Positions 34,310 to 43,178 of a DNA stretch of 64,000 nt are shown piece by piece; the first letter of the stretch is position 1, and each line of letters opens with the position of its first letter. A program made the position numbers and the translations under genes. The notes under the pieces were generated by a model. That model was given only the letters and a program-made list of their open reading frames with translations, made no database searches and was not told where the DNA came from. The stretch is from Pseudomonadota bacterium. Its GTDB lineage: Bacteria > Pseudomonadota > Gammaproteobacteria > UBA9214. The DNA is taken from positions 310,001 to 374,000 of the forward strand of contig JAWLAI010000002.1 of assembly GCA_041395565.1 (NCBI GenBank), written 5' to 3'.

Positions 34310-35092
34310 CTAGAGCGCTGCCGGGGGCCGGAACAGCGTCCGGAAATTCGCAGTGGTGGCCGCGGCAATGGTGTCGTAGCTCTCGCCGCGCAGTCCGGCG
34401 ATGCATTCCGCCGTATGGCGGACCCAGGCCGGCTGATTGGGCTTGCCGCGGTGCGGCACCGGTGCGAGATACGGACAGTCGGTCTCCACCAGCATGCGCT
34501 CCAGCGGCAGCCTGCGGGCCACCTCCTGCAGGATGGTCGCGCTGCGGAAGGTGACGATACCCGAGAACGAAATGTGGAAATTGAGTGCCATGGCCTGCCG
34601 GGCCAGCTCCCAGTCGCCGGTAAAACAGTGCATGACGCCGCCGATCTCATCGGCCCGTTCGTCCGCGAGGATGTCGATGGTATCCGCGCCCGCGTCGCGC
34701 GAATGAATGATCAGCGGCTTGCCGGACTCGCGCGCCGCCGCGATGTGGCGCCGGAACCGCTCCCGCTGCCAGCCAAGATCGCCTTCACTGCGGAAATAGT
34801 CCAGCCCCGTTTCGCCGATGGCGACCACCCGGGGGTGCCGCGCCAGCTGCACGAGATCGTCGATGCTGGGTTCGCGACCGCCGCGCTCGTTGGGGTGCAA
34901 TCCAACCGAGGCCGTCACATCGGCATGCGACTCGGCGATGCGCAGCATGGCCGGAAAGTCCTCGAGGTTGACCGCCACACAGAGAAAATGCCCGACATCG
35001 CTGGCACGAGCTGCCGTCAGCACCCCGTCGAGACTGCCGCCAAACGGTGCCAGGTCGAGCATATCCAGGTGGCAATGGGAATCGACGAGCAT
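34310..35092 (-). CDS. TatD family metal-dependent hydrolase
   Basis: The protein has 260 residues with VDSHCHLDMLDL at the start (HxH metal site), GETGLDYF (Glu), PLIIHSRDA (His), GVMHCFTGDWELA (His) and VETDCPYLAPVPHRGKPNQP (Asp), all typical of TatD/YcfH. TatD enzymes are Mg-dependent nucleases or deacylases. The gene is the last of the tmk-holB-pilZ run, as it is in Pseudomonas. Confidence 0.94.
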   Translation of the reverse strand: MLVDSHCHLDMLDLAPFGGSLDGVLTAARASDVGHFLCVAVNLEDFPAMLRIAESHADVTASVGLHPNERGGREPSIDDLVQLARHPRVVAIGETGLDYFRSEGDLGWQRERFRRHIAAARESGKPLIIHSRDAGADTIDILADERADEIGGVMHCFTGDWELARQAMALNFHISFSGIVTFRSATILQEVARRLPLERMLVETDCPYLAPVPHRGKPNQPAWVRHTAECIAGLRGESYDTIAAATTANFRTLFRPPAAL

Positions 35093-35175
35093 GTGGACAA
35101 CCGCGTAGCAGGACAGCGGTAATGATAGAGGGTTTGCCGGCTACTGCCAAACCGGCAGGCCGGGCCGGCCGCCGC

Positions 35176-35529
35176 TTACATGGTGTGGGTCGGACGGTCG
35201 CTATCGAGCGCGCCGGCCAGGAAGCCCTCGATCTTGTTGCGGGCGTGGCCGTCGTCCTGATTGCTGAACTGCACGCCGATACCCGCTGCGCGGTTGCCCT
35301 GTGCGCCGACCGGGGTAATCCAGACGATCTTGCCGGCAACCGGAAGTTTCTCGGGCTCGTCCATCAACGTGAGCAGCATGAACACCTCTTCACCCAGCTT
35401 GTATTCCTTCTTGGTGGGAATGAACAGGCCGCCACCCTTGATGAACGGCATATAGGCAGCGTAGAGCGCACTCTTGTCCTTGATGGTAAGCGAGAGTATG
35501 CCCTGTCGTGCTGAGGTTCCAGTGCTCAT
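35176..35529 (-). CDS. pilZ: Type IV pilus biogenesis protein PilZ
   Basis: The protein has 117 residues, like P. aeruginosa PilZ (118). It contains the segment YAAYMPFIKGGGLFIPT and GRI-type beta strands, and lacks the RxxxR/DxSxxG motif for cyclic di-GMP, as known for this PilZ type. It implies the host makes type IV pili, although no pilus structural gene is in the window. The position between tatD and holB is the classic one. Confidence 0.93.
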   Translation of the reverse strand: MSTGTSARQGILSLTIKDKSALYAAYMPFIKGGGLFIPTKKEYKLGEEVFMLLTLMDEPEKLPVAGKIVWITPVGAQGNRAAGIGVQFSNQDDGHARNKIEGFLAGALDSDRPTHTM

Positions 35530-35548
35530 TGTCGACGTTCCCCTGTGG

Positions 35549-36526
35549 TTACTGCCCTGCCGCCCAGGCGAGCAGGATATCTTCAGCCAGCAACTGGCGA
35601 TTCAGGCTGCCGTCATTGTAGCGCAGCAGGCTGTTGATCCTGTCCAGTTGCCGGTACAGCTGCCGGTTGTCGAATCTGCCGGCCAGCCGGTTCAGCCCTT
35701 CGGCCAGGTCCGGGCTGCGTATCGTACCGGCGGCGTTGCCGCCAAGACGAATTCGAATCAGGTCCATTAACCAGTCGCGCATCCACTTTACCGCCTGCAG
35801 ATTCTCGTCCTGGCCCCAGTCAGCCGCAACTGCCAGCGGATTCGCCCTGCCCTCGAGCACCCCCAGCAGCGCCTGGAACCGTGCCTGCCGCGCTTCGACG
35901 ACCCGCGCCTCGGCCAGCCGCAGCGCCTCCAGTGGGGCACCGCCAGCGAGTTGCAGATAAATTTGCGGATCCTGTCCTGCAAGCTGCCCGGCCAGCCAGG
36001 TCTGCGCGACCGCCGGGTCCGGCGGCGGAATAAACACCTGCTGGCAGCGGCTGCGTATGGTGGCGGGCAACCGCGCCGGCTGCGCGCTGATCAGCATCAG
36101 TATCGTGTTATCGGATGGTTCCTCCAGCGTCTTTAACAAGCTGTTGGATGCATTGATGTTCATGGCCTCCGCCGGTGCCACGATCGCGACCTTGTAGCCG
36201 GCGCGATGGCTGGACAGCGCAAGCTTTTCCGCCAGCCCGCGCACCTGGTCCACCTTGATGGCCTGGGCGCCCTCTTCCGGGGCAATCATGAAAAAATCCG
36301 GATGACTGCCGGCGCCGAACTGCTGGCAGCCGGGACAGGCGCCGCAGGCCGCGGCTCCCTCCGCACGCCGTTCGCACAGCAGCAATGCCGCGAGTGTACG
36401 GGCAAGGGCCGTCTTACCCACCCCGGGCTGCCCACACACCAGCAGACCGTGCGGCAACCTGCCACGGGCGATCACCCCCAGCAGCTGCTGCAGGCGGGAT
36501 TCCAGCCAGGGATACGGGCTCAGCAT
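35549..36526 (-). CDS. holB: DNA polymerase III delta prime subunit
   Basis: The protein has 325 residues from the ATG at 36526 (MLSPYPWLESRLQQLLG); the upstream 32-residue extension has no homology-like features. Walker A is GQPGVGKTAL, and the zinc ribbon is CERRAEGAAACGACPGC, here given as its Cys positions. It is the clamp-loader subunit. It lies 145 bp after tmk and 19 bp before pilZ. Confidence 0.93.
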   Translation of the reverse strand: MLSPYPWLESRLQQLLGVIARGRLPHGLLVCGQPGVGKTALARTLAALLLCERRAEGAAACGACPGCQQFGAGSHPDFFMIAPEEGAQAIKVDQVRGLAEKLALSSHRAGYKVAIVAPAEAMNINASNSLLKTLEEPSDNTILMLISAQPARLPATIRSRCQQVFIPPPDPAVAQTWLAGQLAGQDPQIYLQLAGGAPLEALRLAEARVVEARQARFQALLGVLEGRANPLAVAADWGQDENLQAVKWMRDWLMDLIRIRLGGNAAGTIRSPDLAEGLNRLAGRFDNRQLYRQLDRINSLLRYNDGSLNRQLLAEDILLAWAAGQ

Positions 36527-36671
36527 ATCCACGCCGGCGCTCCGGGTACGGCCCAGGGGGCAGCCTGACACAGGCCGGCCAGGCAGGATGTCGGACAGCG
36601 CCCCGGCAGCCGGTGGGCACACCCCGGTCCCGCGCAGCCGGCCCGGTGGTCGCCATGCTTCGGGGCACTAC

Positions 36672-37283
36672 TCAAAGCGGCAGGCATTCCCTGATCAACT
36701 GCTGCACACCCGCCAGCGGCTGACTGGCATCGATGACACGGTAGCGACCGGGATGCCTGCGGGCCAGTTCCAGGTAGGCCTGGCGTACCCGCTCGAAGAA
36801 TTCCACCCGTTCGCGCTCGAAGCGGTCCGGCGCGCCGCGAGCGCTGATGCGTGCCAGTCCGGTGGCAACAGGCAGGTCGAGCAACAGGGTGAGATCAGGG
36901 CGGAAGCCGCCCTGCACCAGGTCCTCCAGCCGGGCGATGACCGCAGCATCCACGCCGCGCCCGCCGCCCTGATAGGCATAGGTGGCATCGGTGAAGCGGT
37001 CGCACAGCACCCAGCGGCCGGCCGCCAGTGCCGGCCGGATCACTTTCGCCAGGTGCTCGGCACGCGCGGCGAACACCAGCTGCAGCTCGCACAGGGTATC
37101 CATACCGGTATGGGCAGGATCGAGCAGCAGTTCCCGGATCGCCTCGGCCAGCGGGGTTCCACCCGGCTCGCGCGTGACCACGACATCCTTGCCCGCAGCC
37201 TGCAGCTGCTGGCGGATGAAATCCATGTTGGTGCTCTTGCCAACCCCCTCGATGCCTTCGACGGTAATGAATTTTCCGGTCAC
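36672..37283 (-). CDS. tmk: Thymidylate kinase
   Basis: The protein has 203 residues, starting with GTG. The P-loop is VEGIEGVGKST, the LID and DR motifs are DRFTDATYAYQGGGRGVD, and the length is normal. It phosphorylates dTMP. The start overlaps the mltG stop (GTGA), indicating coupling. Confidence 0.94.
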   Translation of the reverse strand: MTGKFITVEGIEGVGKSTNMDFIRQQLQAAGKDVVVTREPGGTPLAEAIRELLLDPAHTGMDTLCELQLVFAARAEHLAKVIRPALAAGRWVLCDRFTDATYAYQGGGRGVDAAVIARLEDLVQGGFRPDLTLLLDLPVATGLARISARGAPDRFERERVEFFERVRQAYLELARRHPGRYRVIDASQPLAGVQQLIRECLPL

Positions 37284-38347
37284 TGCGCGTCTTCCTCGCC
37301 GGGCAGATCAATGCCTGATTTGCCGCGCTGATACTTGTCCACCGCACGGTTGTGCTCGTCCAGGGTGCTGGAAAAATAGTGACTGCCGCCCCCCCTGGCG
37401 ACGAAGTAGAGACTGTCTCCTGCAGCCGGATGCAGCACGGCATCGATCGCCTCCCTGCCGGGCATGGCGATGGGCGTGGGCGGCAGGCCGTCGCGCATAT
37501 AGGTGTTGTAGGGTGTATCACGCATCAGATCGGCACGGCGCAGGTTGCCGTCGAAGTGCTGGCCCATACCGTAGATCACGGTCGGATCGGTCTGCAGCTT
37601 CATGCCCTTCTGCAGACGGCGAAGAAAGACACCGGCAATCCGGGCACGCTCCTCTGCCAATCCGGTTTCCTTTTCCACTATGGAGGCCAGGATCAACGCT
37701 TCGTAGGGACTCGCCAGGGGCAGTCCCTCCGCGCGTTGTTCCCAGGCGCGCTGCAGGTAAGCCTCCATGGCATCCCACGCCCGCCGCAGGAATTCCACGT
37801 CGGTCGTATTGCGCGGAAAGTGATAGGTGTCGGCGAGGAAACGCCCTTCCGGCTGCTCACCTGGATGTCCGATGCGCTCCATGATGGCCGTCGTATCCAG
37901 GCCAGTCAGCGTATGCTGCAGGCTGGGATGCGCCGCGACGCGCGCCAGCATCTCGGTAAAGGTCTGCCCCTCGATCAGCGTCAGGCCGTACTGCAACACC
38001 CGACCTTCGGTCATCAGCTCGAGCAGGGCCGTCGGGGTCAGGTCACCGGTGAGGGTATATTCGCCTACCTTGAGGTGACGCGCCGCGTCGAGCCGGCGAC
38101 CGAGCTGAATGAAAAAACGCGGGTAACGGATGATACCCGCTGCGTGCAGCCGCCGGGCCAACAGCCCGAGCGAGGTGCCTTCGCTGACGGTGAAGATGTA
38201 GGGGTCCTGTGGCAGGGTGATCGGTGTCTGGCTGAAGTGCTGGTAACGGCTGTAGATCACACCGATTGTGCCGAGTGCGAATACGACCAGCACAACCAGC
38301 AGTTGCAGGAACCGGTGTTTGCAGCGGGGACAGGCTTGTTCGTTCAT
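37280..38347 (-). CDS. mltG: Endolytic transglycosylase MltG
   Basis: The protein has 355 residues. One membrane helix (about 14-32) precedes a LysM-like segment (about 50-100) and the YceG domain with catalytic Glu225 (ASIVEKETG) and TDPTVIYGMG. MltG cleaves nascent glycan strands and sets their length. Unusually, the short cytoplasmic N-terminus contains CPRCKHRF, a two-Cys knuckle. It is 10 bp downstream of pabC and overlaps tmk. Confidence 0.94.
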   Translation of the reverse strand: MNEQACPRCKHRFLQLLVVLVVFALGTIGVIYSRYQHFSQTPITLPQDPYIFTVSEGTSLGLLARRLHAAGIIRYPRFFIQLGRRLDAARHLKVGEYTLTGDLTPTALLELMTEGRVLQYGLTLIEGQTFTEMLARVAAHPSLQHTLTGLDTTAIMERIGHPGEQPEGRFLADTYHFPRNTTDVEFLRRAWDAMEAYLQRAWEQRAEGLPLASPYEALILASIVEKETGLAEERARIAGVFLRRLQKGMKLQTDPTVIYGMGQHFDGNLRRADLMRDTPYNTYMRDGLPPTPIAMPGREAIDAVLHPAAGDSLYFVARGGGSHYFSSTLDEHNRAVDKYQRGKSGIDLPGEEDAQ

Positions 38348-38357
38348 CGACCGGTCA

Positions 38358-39194
38358 TCACGATTCGTCTGGTTGAGCCTGCAGCAGTGCCTGCAGGTAC
38401 GGCGCTATTCTACCAGCCGGATAGCAGCGCTCTGCAATCCGGGTCACAGGCCAGATGCCGATCAGGCTGTTGCACAGCATCACCTCGTCCGCTGTGTCCA
38501 GTTCCGCCAGCGGGATGTCGCGGATCCGCACCGGGATCCCTGCCTGCGCGGCCAGTTCCAGGATCAGCGCACGCGTGACGCCCGCCACCCCGCAGTGCGT
38601 GAGATCGGGGGTGGACAGCACCTCGTCCCTGAGCATTAGGATATTGCTCATCGTGCCTTCCACGATATTGCCGCGCGCATCCTGCATCAGACCCTCCGCG
38701 ATGGCAGGATCATCCCATTCGGCGCGCGCCAGCACCTGCTCGAGGCGGTTGAGGTGCTTGATCCCGGCCAGCCGCGGATTGCGGGCCAGCCGCTCACTGC
38801 AGATGCGTACGCACACACCCTGTTGCGCGTAATCTGCCGGCCAGTCCGGATACGGATGCAGCTGCAGGATCCGTGTCGGTACGGCTGCCGGATCCGGCCG
38901 GTAGCCGCGCCCGCCCGTGCCCCGGGTAACCAGTATCTTGAGTACGGCACGCGCGGCATCCCGGCACAGTACCGCGGCCTCTTCCCGCAGCAGAGCCGCA
39001 GCGGGCGGCGCGATGCCGAGACGGGCGCAGCCAAGCTGCAAGCGCTCCAGGTGACGTGACCAGTGCCGGGGTATCCCGTCACGAACGGCCATTGTCTCGA
39101 ACAGGCCGTCGCCGTACAACAACCCGCGGTCCCGGGTCGACAGGCAGTCGCCGGCCGCGCCGTTGACCAGGACCCTTAGCACCGCTGCGCTCAT
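38358..39194 (-). CDS. pabC: Aminodeoxychorismate lyase (PabC)
   Basis: The protein has 278 residues of the fold-type IV PLP family. The RDRGLLYGDGLFETMAV start and AGIKHLNRLEQVLARAEW (PLP Lys) are typical, as is the late MLCNSLIGIWPVTRI segment. It releases p-aminobenzoate for folate synthesis. It overlaps pabB by 4 bp (ATGA), a clear operon. Confidence 0.93.
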   Translation of the reverse strand: MSAAVLRVLVNGAAGDCLSTRDRGLLYGDGLFETMAVRDGIPRHWSRHLERLQLGCARLGIAPPAAALLREEAAVLCRDAARAVLKILVTRGTGGRGYRPDPAAVPTRILQLHPYPDWPADYAQQGVCVRICSERLARNPRLAGIKHLNRLEQVLARAEWDDPAIAEGLMQDARGNIVEGTMSNILMLRDEVLSTPDLTHCGVAGVTRALILELAAQAGIPVRIRDIPLAELDTADEVMLCNSLIGIWPVTRIAERCYPAGRIAPYLQALLQAQPDES

Positions 39195-40543
39195 GCCTCG
39201 TGCAACCCCAACGCACGCAGCAGACCACGGGCCTTGGCGCGTGTTTCCGCGAGTTCGGCATGGGCATCCGAGTCCGCCACGATACCGGCGCCCGCCCGCA
39301 GTTCGATCCGGCGGCCGTGGCTGACCATGGTGCGAATGAGGATATTCATATCCATGCTGCCATCAAGATTCAGGTAGCCCATCGAACCGGTGTAGGCACC
39401 ACGCGGCCGGCACTCGAGTTCCGCGATGATCTCCATGCAACGCACCTTGGGACATCCTGTAATGGTGCCACCGGGAAAGACAGCGCGCAGCACCTGCCCG
39501 GGACGGATCCCGGAGCGCAGGCGTCCGCGCACATTGGAAACAATATGGTGCACATGTGCATAGGTTTCCAGTGCCATGAGTTCGTTGACCTCGATGCTTC
39601 CGGGCACGCAGATCCGGCCGAGGTCATTGCGTTCCAGGTCGATGAGCATGATGTGTTCGGCACGCTCCTTGGGATGCGCGAGCAACTCGCCGGAGCTGGC
39701 CGCATCCGCCGCCGCTCCCGCGCCGCGCGGCCGGGTACCGGCGATGGGACGCGTTTCCACGCAGCCGCCCGCCACCCTGACCAGCCGCTCCGGCGAGGAA
39801 CTGATGATGGCGGCATCGTTCCAGACAGCCAAACCGCCGAACGGCGCGGGATTCTGGATACACAGATTACTGTAGAGGACATCCGGGGGAACTGCATCCC
39901 GCAGACTGGTATACCATGCCCGCGACAGATTGACCTGGAAGACATCGCCCGCGACGATGTAGTCGTGGATGCGCGCCACGGCATCGAGGTATTGCTGCGG
40001 ATCATCTTCCTCGATCCCCGCCAGAGCGACAGCGCGCATCGAGGCCGGCGCAGTCAGCGCAACGCGTTCGATATCCCGGCGCATGGTCTCCAGCAAGTCC
40101 CGGCGCCCGGATTCGGCGATGATCACGGTACGTCCGGTGGCATGATCGTGCACGATCCCGCCCGGCATGCGGGTGGCAAACGCCACCGGCAGCGGCGCTG
40201 CGGCAGCCGGCTGCTGCAGGCGTGGTTCGATCTGGCCGGCGAGCTCGTAGCCCAGGTAGAGAAACCAGCCCCCCCTAAACGGCAGTTCCGTGTCTGCGTC
40301 AGCCGCCTGTTCGCGCAGCCACCAGCCATCCAGCGCCGACAGAAAATCTGTCGTGCCTGCCGGCTCCGGAGCATCCAGCTGGCCGTTTGCGTCCAGCACC
40401 AGACTCTGTCCGGGACAGGCGAACAGGATGTCGTAGCGGCCCCCTGCCGAGCTCTGGAGCAGGTAGGGATAGCGCACCGGATTCGAGCGGTGCAGGGCCA
40501 GCAGCGTCAGTACCGTTCCAGCCTCTGTGATGAGTGCGGCCAT
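39191..40543 (-). CDS. pabB: Aminodeoxychorismate synthase component I (PabB), PIAGT-type
   Basis: The protein has 450 residues with the chorismate-binding C-terminal half: SSSPERLV, ETRPIAGTRPRG, HIMLIDLERNDLGRI, VFPGGTITGCPK. In textbook PabB the motif is PIKGT with a nucleophilic Lys; here it is Ala268 (codon 39740-39742), as in anthranilate synthase. Overlap with pabC argues for the PabB role, but TrpE-type activity is possible. It needs a PabA amidotransferase, not seen here. Confidence 0.85.
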   Translation of the reverse strand: MAALITEAGTVLTLLALHRSNPVRYPYLLQSSAGGRYDILFACPGQSLVLDANGQLDAPEPAGTTDFLSALDGWWLREQAADADTELPFRGGWFLYLGYELAGQIEPRLQQPAAAAPLPVAFATRMPGGIVHDHATGRTVIIAESGRRDLLETMRRDIERVALTAPASMRAVALAGIEEDDPQQYLDAVARIHDYIVAGDVFQVNLSRAWYTSLRDAVPPDVLYSNLCIQNPAPFGGLAVWNDAAIISSSPERLVRVAGGCVETRPIAGTRPRGAGAAADAASSGELLAHPKERAEHIMLIDLERNDLGRICVPGSIEVNELMALETYAHVHHIVSNVRGRLRSGIRPGQVLRAVFPGGTITGCPKVRCMEIIAELECRPRGAYTGSMGYLNLDGSMDMNILIRTMVSHGRRIELRAGAGIVADSDAHAELAETRAKARGLLRALGLHEA

Positions 40544-40622
40544 CTGTGCATCCGCTGCCCTCAGCCTGTCCCGACGCAGGACAGCTGGACAATTGCGGGC
40601 AGGCGTCCCTGCCCGGGTGCGA

Positions 40623-41864
40623 TTATCCGAGGTGGCGAAATACCAGGGTACCGTTGGTGCCCCCGAAGCCGAAAGAATTCGACAGGGCGATGTTGATTAC
40701 CATGTCCCGTGCCGTATGCGGCACGTAGTCGAGATCGCAGGCAGGATCCGGATGCTCGAGGTTGATGGTGGGCGGCGCCACCTGGTCGCGTAAGGCCATT
40801 ACCGTGAACACCGCCTCCACGCCGCCGGCGGCACCGAGCAGATGGCCTGTCATCGATTTGGTCGAACTGATCGCCACTTTCCCGGCGCTGGCACCGAAGG
40901 CGCGCTTGATGGCAAGCGTTTCCGCCACGTCACCCGCCGGTGTCGAAGTGCCGTGCGCGTTGATGTAGTCGACCGCGTCGTGGCTGATACCGGCATCGCG
41001 CAAGGCGGCATCCATGCACTGGGCCGGTCCCTCGCCGCCTTCCGAGGGCTGGGTCATGTGGAAGGCGTCGCCGCTCATACCGAAACCGACGATCTCGCAG
41101 TAGATGTCGGCGCCGCGCCGGCGTGCATGTTCGTATTCCTCGAGCAGCAGGATGCCGGCACCGTCACTCAACACGAAACCGTCGCGGTCGCGGTCCCAGG
41201 GGCGGCTTGCTGCCGTCGGATCGTCATTGCGGGTGGACAACGCGCGCGCCGCGGCGAAGCCGCCGATTCCGGTGGGACAGGTGGTCATCTCCGCACCACC
41301 TGCGACCATGATGTCTGCATCGCCGTAGGCAATGGTCCGCGCGGCCACGCCGATGTTGTGTGTGGAGGACGTACAGGCCGTGACGATGGCGATGTTGGGT
41401 CCCTTCATGCCGTACATGATGGAAAGGTTGCCGGCGATCATGTTGATGATGTTGCCGGGCACGAAGAACGGCGAGATCTTGCGCGGACCGCCATCAAGGT
41501 AATTCTGGTAGGCGACCTCGATGCCATGCAGCCCGCCGATGCCGGAACCGATGGCTACGCCCGCACGCGCGGCGTTGTCCGGCGTGATCTCTATGCCGGC
41601 ATCACTGATGGCCTGGACAGCGGCGGCAATGCCGTAGTGGATGAACGCACCCATGCGGCGCGCGTCCTTGCTGTTGATGTACTGCGTCACGTCGAAGTCG
41701 CGGATCTCGCCGGCAAATCGCACCGGGAAATCGGCCGCATCGAAGTTCGTGATGGGACCGATGCCACTCCTGCCGGCACGGATGTTGTCCCAGGCGTCCG
41801 CGACGCTGTTTCCAACAGGTGAAATGATCCCCAGACCGGTTACTACCACGCGTCTCTTGGACAC
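40623..41864 (-). CDS. fabF: 3-oxoacyl-ACP synthase II
   Basis: The protein has 413 residues, starting at GTG. The catalytic triad is present: Cys164 (VTACTSSTHN), His in INAHGTSTPAGD and His in SMTGHLLGAAGG. It performs the elongation condensations, including palmitoleate to cis-vaccenate. GGAG lies 8 bases upstream. It is separated from acpP by a rho-independent terminator, so its expression probably depends on readthrough or its own promoter. Confidence 0.96.
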   Translation of the reverse strand: MSKRRVVVTGLGIISPVGNSVADAWDNIRAGRSGIGPITNFDAADFPVRFAGEIRDFDVTQYINSKDARRMGAFIHYGIAAAVQAISDAGIEITPDNAARAGVAIGSGIGGLHGIEVAYQNYLDGGPRKISPFFVPGNIINMIAGNLSIMYGMKGPNIAIVTACTSSTHNIGVAARTIAYGDADIMVAGGAEMTTCPTGIGGFAAARALSTRNDDPTAASRPWDRDRDGFVLSDGAGILLLEEYEHARRRGADIYCEIVGFGMSGDAFHMTQPSEGGEGPAQCMDAALRDAGISHDAVDYINAHGTSTPAGDVAETLAIKRAFGASAGKVAISSTKSMTGHLLGAAGGVEAVFTVMALRDQVAPPTINLEHPDPACDLDYVPHTARDMVINIALSNSFGFGGTNGTLVFRHLG

Positions 41865-41898
41865 AGTTCGACTCCACTAACGCCTGTTTGGCTCCACA

Positions 41899-41936
41899 AT
41901 AAAACAAAAGGCCGCACCCGTCGCGACGGTGCGGCC
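41899..41936 (-). terminator. Rho-independent terminator between acpP and fabF
   Basis: GGCCGCACC and GGTGCGGCC arms (9 bp, 41910-41918 and 41928-41936) enclose a GC-rich loop. On the - strand TTTTGTTTTATT follows. It should stop most acpP transcripts and lower fabF expression. Confidence 0.9.
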
Positions 41937-41955
41937 GGCATGCTCATGGAAATGC

Positions 41956-42192
41956 TTAGCCCAGGTGAGCGTTAACGTAGTCAATCGCCTGCTGAACTGT
42001 AGTGATCTTTTCGGCCTCCTCGTCGGGAATCTCGCACTCGAATTCCTCTTCCAGCGCCATGACCAGCTCGACGGTATCCAGAGAATCCGCGCCAAGGTCG
42101 TCGACAAACGAAGAGTTCGCGTTGACTTCTTCTTCCTTTACGCCCAACTGCTCAACGACAATCTTCTTGACGCGTTCATCAATCGTGCTCAT
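41956..42192 (-). CDS. acpP: Acyl carrier protein
   Basis: The protein has 78 residues, acidic, with the phosphopantetheine attachment Ser37 in GADSLDTVELVMALEE. Strong SD (GAGAGGAACC) before the ATG. It carries acyl chains for all fab enzymes and for plsX. The gap to fabG is 209 bp and is AT-rich near 42343-42371, suggesting an extra promoter. Confidence 0.97.
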   Translation of the reverse strand: MSTIDERVKKIVVEQLGVKEEEVNANSSFVDDLGADSLDTVELVMALEEEFECEIPDEEAEKITTVQQAIDYVNAHLG

Positions 42193-42401
42193 TTCAGGTG
42201 GTTCCTCTCTGTTTTATGGAGCGCAGCCGCGGCCGCGCGAAGTATTGTAGTGAATGGCCGCCGCTAGTTACAAGTCGCGGCCCCCCTGCCATTACAGGCA
42301 CTTGCGTGGGCACGGCGGCGGTTCTGCGCGGCGCCGCGCGTGCTGATTATTTTTATTTATTTAACAGATGTTTAATGTCCTCGATCCGAACAAGGCGCAG
42401 A

Positions 42402-43145
42402 TCAGTGCATGTACATGCCGCCGTTGACGTGAATTGTCTCGCCGGTGATATAACCGGCGTCGCTGGAAGCGAGAAACGCCACGGTGTTGGCGATGTCGGT
42501 CACGTCTCCGAGCCGCCCGAGCGGGATCTGGCCCAGCAATGCGGCACGCTGTTCTTCCGGCAGTGCCCGTGTCATGTCGGTATCGATGAATCCGGGCGCG
42601 ACGGCGTTGACCGTGATGCCGCGCGAACCGATCTCGCGTGCCAGTGATTTGGCGAATCCGATCACGCCGGCCTTGGTCGCCGCATAATTGGCCTGGCCTG
42701 GATTGCCGGTCGCACCGATCACCGACGAGATCATGATGATACGACCGAAACGCGCCTTCATCATACCCTTCAGACAGGCGCGGCACATGCGGAATGCGGA
42801 TGTGAGATTGGTCTCGATCACCTCATCCCATTCCTCGTCCTTCATCCGCATCAAGAGATTGTCGCGCGTGATACCCGCATTGTTGACGAGTATGGCCGGG
42901 GTACCGTAATTCTCCGTCACGGCCTTGATGAATGTCGCGATCGAATCGGAATCGCTCACGTCCAGCACCATGCCTTCCCCCCTGATCCCGGCAGCGGACA
43001 GTGCCGCGGAAATCGCCTGTGCGCCCTGCGCCGAGGTCGCGGTCCCGATCACGGTTGCCCCGCGTCGTCCCAGTATCTCCGCGATGGCCTTGCCGATGCC
43101 ACGGCTGGCCCCGGTCACGAGTGCGATCTGGTTTTCAAATGACAT
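42402..43145 (-). CDS. fabG: 3-oxoacyl-ACP reductase
   Basis: The protein has 247 residues. SDR motifs are complete: TGASRGIGKAIAE (NADPH), NNAGITRDNLLMRM, ISSVIGATGNPGQANYAATKAG (Ser-Tyr-Lys). It reduces 3-oxoacyl-ACP. It is 33 bp after fabD on the same strand. Confidence 0.96.
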   Translation of the reverse strand: MSFENQIALVTGASRGIGKAIAEILGRRGATVIGTATSAQGAQAISAALSAAGIRGEGMVLDVSDSDSIATFIKAVTENYGTPAILVNNAGITRDNLLMRMKDEEWDEVIETNLTSAFRMCRACLKGMMKARFGRIIMISSVIGATGNPGQANYAATKAGVIGFAKSLAREIGSRGITVNAVAPGFIDTDMTRALPEEQRAALLGQIPLGRLGDVTDIANTVAFLASSDAGYITGETIHVNGGMYMH

Positions 43146-43178
43146 GGCTGCTCTCCACCTTGAATCTAATGCTGACTG

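Noticed and set aside
39200..40696. 498-residue open frame on the + strand
   Set aside because: Opposite pabB, which has the full chorismate-binding motifs. The + reading has no family features.
42326..42339. GCGCGGCGCCGCGC palindrome with T-rich sequence nearby
   Set aside because: The T-rich stretch lies on the wrong side for the - strand fab genes, and no + strand gene ends before it.
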